This document shows positions 62,308-64,000 of a stretch of 64,000 nt of DNA, in pieces; position 1 is the first letter of the stretch, and the number at the start of each line of letters is the position of its first letter. A program made the translations under genes and the position numbers. Source of the stretch: Spodoptera frugiperda (lineage: Eukaryota > Arthropoda > Insecta > Lepidoptera > Noctuidae); the NCBI RefSeq assembly GCF_023101765.2, contig NC_064216.1:5608501-5672500 (forward strand), read 5' to 3'. The notes beneath the pieces are model-generated. The model had not been told where the DNA came from. It did not search any database and saw only the letters and a list, made by a program, of their open reading frames with translations.

Positions 62308-62553
62308 GGCAGTTGTCCCACCGGCAACGATGAACGAGTAACGAGTAGAGCTAGAACTAGAAACGAGTGAAAACGAGTGAAAACAAAAACAAACAAGTGA
62401 AGCAAGCACTCGCCGGCAGTGTGAACAGTCAGCGATCAACTATTTGTATATGCATCTCTGTTGTTTACACGGAAAGTATATCTATTGTACGTTTCTTGAG
62501 CGAGAAAATAGCCGATAGTTAGACGTTCACTCGCCGTTGGTGGGACAACTGCC
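62308..62553. mobile_element. Harbinger-like MITE nested in pogo-like element
   Basis: Terminal inverted repeats GGCAGTTGTCCCACC (62308-62322) and its reverse complement at 62539-62553, flanked on both sides by TTA (62305-62307, 62554-62556), the 3-bp target duplication preferred by PIF/Harbinger elements. 246 bp, no coding capacity. The inside has a tandem-like ACGAGTA/AACGAGT segment (62333-62380). Confidence 0.85.
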
Positions 62554-62783
62554 TTAGTAATGTTAGTACGTGATTACCCCACTTGGTGTTCGGCTTTACC
62601 CGTCATCAGTTGGGTAAAACCGAACACTAAGGGTTTTGTTTTTTGGTCATTTTGATATATTTTATTTAAAAAAAATATGATGTTGATTAGTAATACGTTA
62701 GCTAGATAAGTAAAGTTTATAATTCAATAATTAAAGAAACTCTGTGTTCCCTTAGGTGTTCGTGTTTCCCCCACTTTCCCCTA

Positions 62784-64000
62784 ATCTTAATTACTCAGGA
62801 TCTTAATTACACAGGACGTAATTTTTTTTAATAAAATATCTATCAAATTTTGTCGTTTTCAAATGTATACACCTATATATAGGTATTTTAAAGAGTATAA
62901 TGAAAAGAAAAGTTTCTGCCTCGTTCTGCTCCATTTGAAGCTACAATTTGATACGAAAACCTTACTTCACCGACGGACAGACTGATAGACTAAATATTGG
63001 TTGACATTTGAATAGTAGTAGTTGAAATTAATAACTTTTGATTTTAACTCTTTTCGCAAAATAAAACCAGACCACTATATCTATACAAACACTTACATCT
63101 ATTTTCATTTCTTTCATGTTATTCAAAACGGAGATATTGATGACAAAGTCCTAAAACATAAGCTTTACGACTTGTTGCTTCATTCCGAATGAGTGTCTAA
63201 CAAAATATTTATGTGCCGCCGAGATTTATGTACAAAACTTATGATTTACTACCAAGTTACTTATTGTGCCTCCCTTGTGATTGCGTGTATCAAGAGTTAT
63301 TGTTTATCTTTCCATAAGTAGTTTATTTTGGGAGAAATCTGTCTCTGTTTTTACATAACCCTTAAAATAAATATGATAAAGTTATGGATATTGGTTGCTT
63401 TTTCTATTTGGATTTGGTATTGCTCTGTGATACTAAAAATGTATTGATAAAAATGTTGAACCATTTCTTTTTATTGAAGATTTGATCATCGTTACATTTT
63501 TTGTATTTATAAAGTAGGTAAGTTTAAACATTTACGCTGAGGTTTAGGTACTTGTACTATATTACTTGATCAAGTTACTTTCTATATTCGAAAGGGTTCC
63601 AATTCTTTTCTATTTGAATCTCTTGAAAAGAAAAATGTCACACCTAGTGACCTCTTTGACATTTTTGCGAGTGTACAAAATCCCTTATGTAGTCTAAATA
63701 AATTATTCTTAGTACTAGAATTTTACGATTGTACGCGTTAATGCCTAGGTTTTACAATGGAACATAAATAAAGATGTAACAATGTTCCCAATGTGTTTTA
63801 ATCTGGAAAGTTAGGATATGTCTGAATAGAGAACGGGTGAAAACTGAATCCGTGTAAGAAAAAATTTAAAGCAGTATTGGACCGTTCCTTTTATTTATGG
63901 GCATTGACTGGATTACTGGTTTAAGGGCAAATAGATAAGACTGAGATTTTCAGTTTTGGTTTTTTTGAGTGTGCCGATAGGGTTGATATTACACTTACTA
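62784..64000. other. Non-coding window end
   Basis: AT-rich with no coding signal or element recognised. Confidence 0.5.

Larger units (their letters stand above)
61590..62781 (+). mobile_element. Deleted pogo/Tigger-like DNA transposon
   Basis: Left end GGGGAGAGTGGGGTAAACGCG and right end (read inward) GGGGAAAGTGGGGGAAACACG are inverted repeats, both next to TA (61588-61589 and 62782-62783), as expected for a Tc1/mariner-pogo superfamily insertion. Inside is the start of a transposase (62166-62304). The CENP-B-type second half and the DDE catalytic domain are missing, so the element is an internally deleted derivative, now about 1.19 kb including a 246-bp insert. The motif GGGTAAA..CGAAC or its complement recurs at both ends and inside. 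Confidence 0.78.

Noticed and set aside
62208..62405. 65-codon antisense frame
   Set aside because: It spans the junction between the pogo-like transposase fragment and the nested MITE.

Overview
The window looks like a piece of a lepidopteran (moth or butterfly) nuclear genome. It is AT-rich and mostly non-coding. Its one clear gene has short exons separated by GT-AG introns, and it carries a dense, diverse load of small transposable elements of kinds typical of Lepidoptera: Helitron-like elements ending in CTAG, tRNA-derived SINEs, repeats with the 'CACCTGATGGTAAGCGATCA' core, hairpin MITEs, and pogo/Harbinger-type elements. There is no bacterial-style gene packing, and no CRISPR array, rRNA or free-standing tRNA gene was seen.

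The gene is a Rap1 GTPase-activating protein (Rap1GAP/Rapgap1 family) on the + strand. Eleven exons between 27928 and 45744 join in one frame with matching intron phases and canonical splice sites. They give the C-terminal 690 residues: a variable Ser/Ala/Gly-rich lead-in, the whole RapGAP catalytic domain with its catalytic asparagine (codon at 39951), a low-complexity Ser-rich linker, the family 'DTGLES' motif and a C-terminal coiled coil. The first exon or exons, with the start codon and any GoLoco motif, were not found and lie upstream in the window or outside it. Candidate poly(A) signals lie at 46422, 47056 and 48017.

Region by region: 1-27.9 kb has no gene I can support. It holds a recent, small LTR retrotransposon (1890-3530) with a tRNA-Lys-type primer site, a decayed gag and six tandem 57-bp units, a short hairpin (1004-1082), a compact Helitron (5765-5950), a second hairpin (8450-8503), a reverse-oriented 380-bp Helitron (16263-16642), a pogo-like terminus (25286) and a 421-bp tandem duplication (25791-26611). 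27.9-45.7 kb is the Rap1GAP gene; intron 9 carries two different hairpin MITEs. 45.7-64 kb is the 3' flank and a repeat-rich stretch. It holds an inverted-repeat MITE in the likely 3' UTR, a truncated transposon ORF next to a duplicated block, six copies of one interspersed repeat, two tRNA-type SINEs, three Helitron-like elements, a 326-bp MITE and a nested pair: a Harbinger-like MITE inserted by TTA duplication inside a deleted pogo/Tigger-like element (61590-62781).

The strongest leads are the nested pogo/Harbinger pair with its regularly scattered 'GGGTAAA..CGAAC' motifs, the two exactly 380-bp Helitrons in opposite orientation, the gag-remnant LTR element with an internal 19-codon tandem repeat, and the unexplained reading-frame clue at the first visible Rap1GAP exon.
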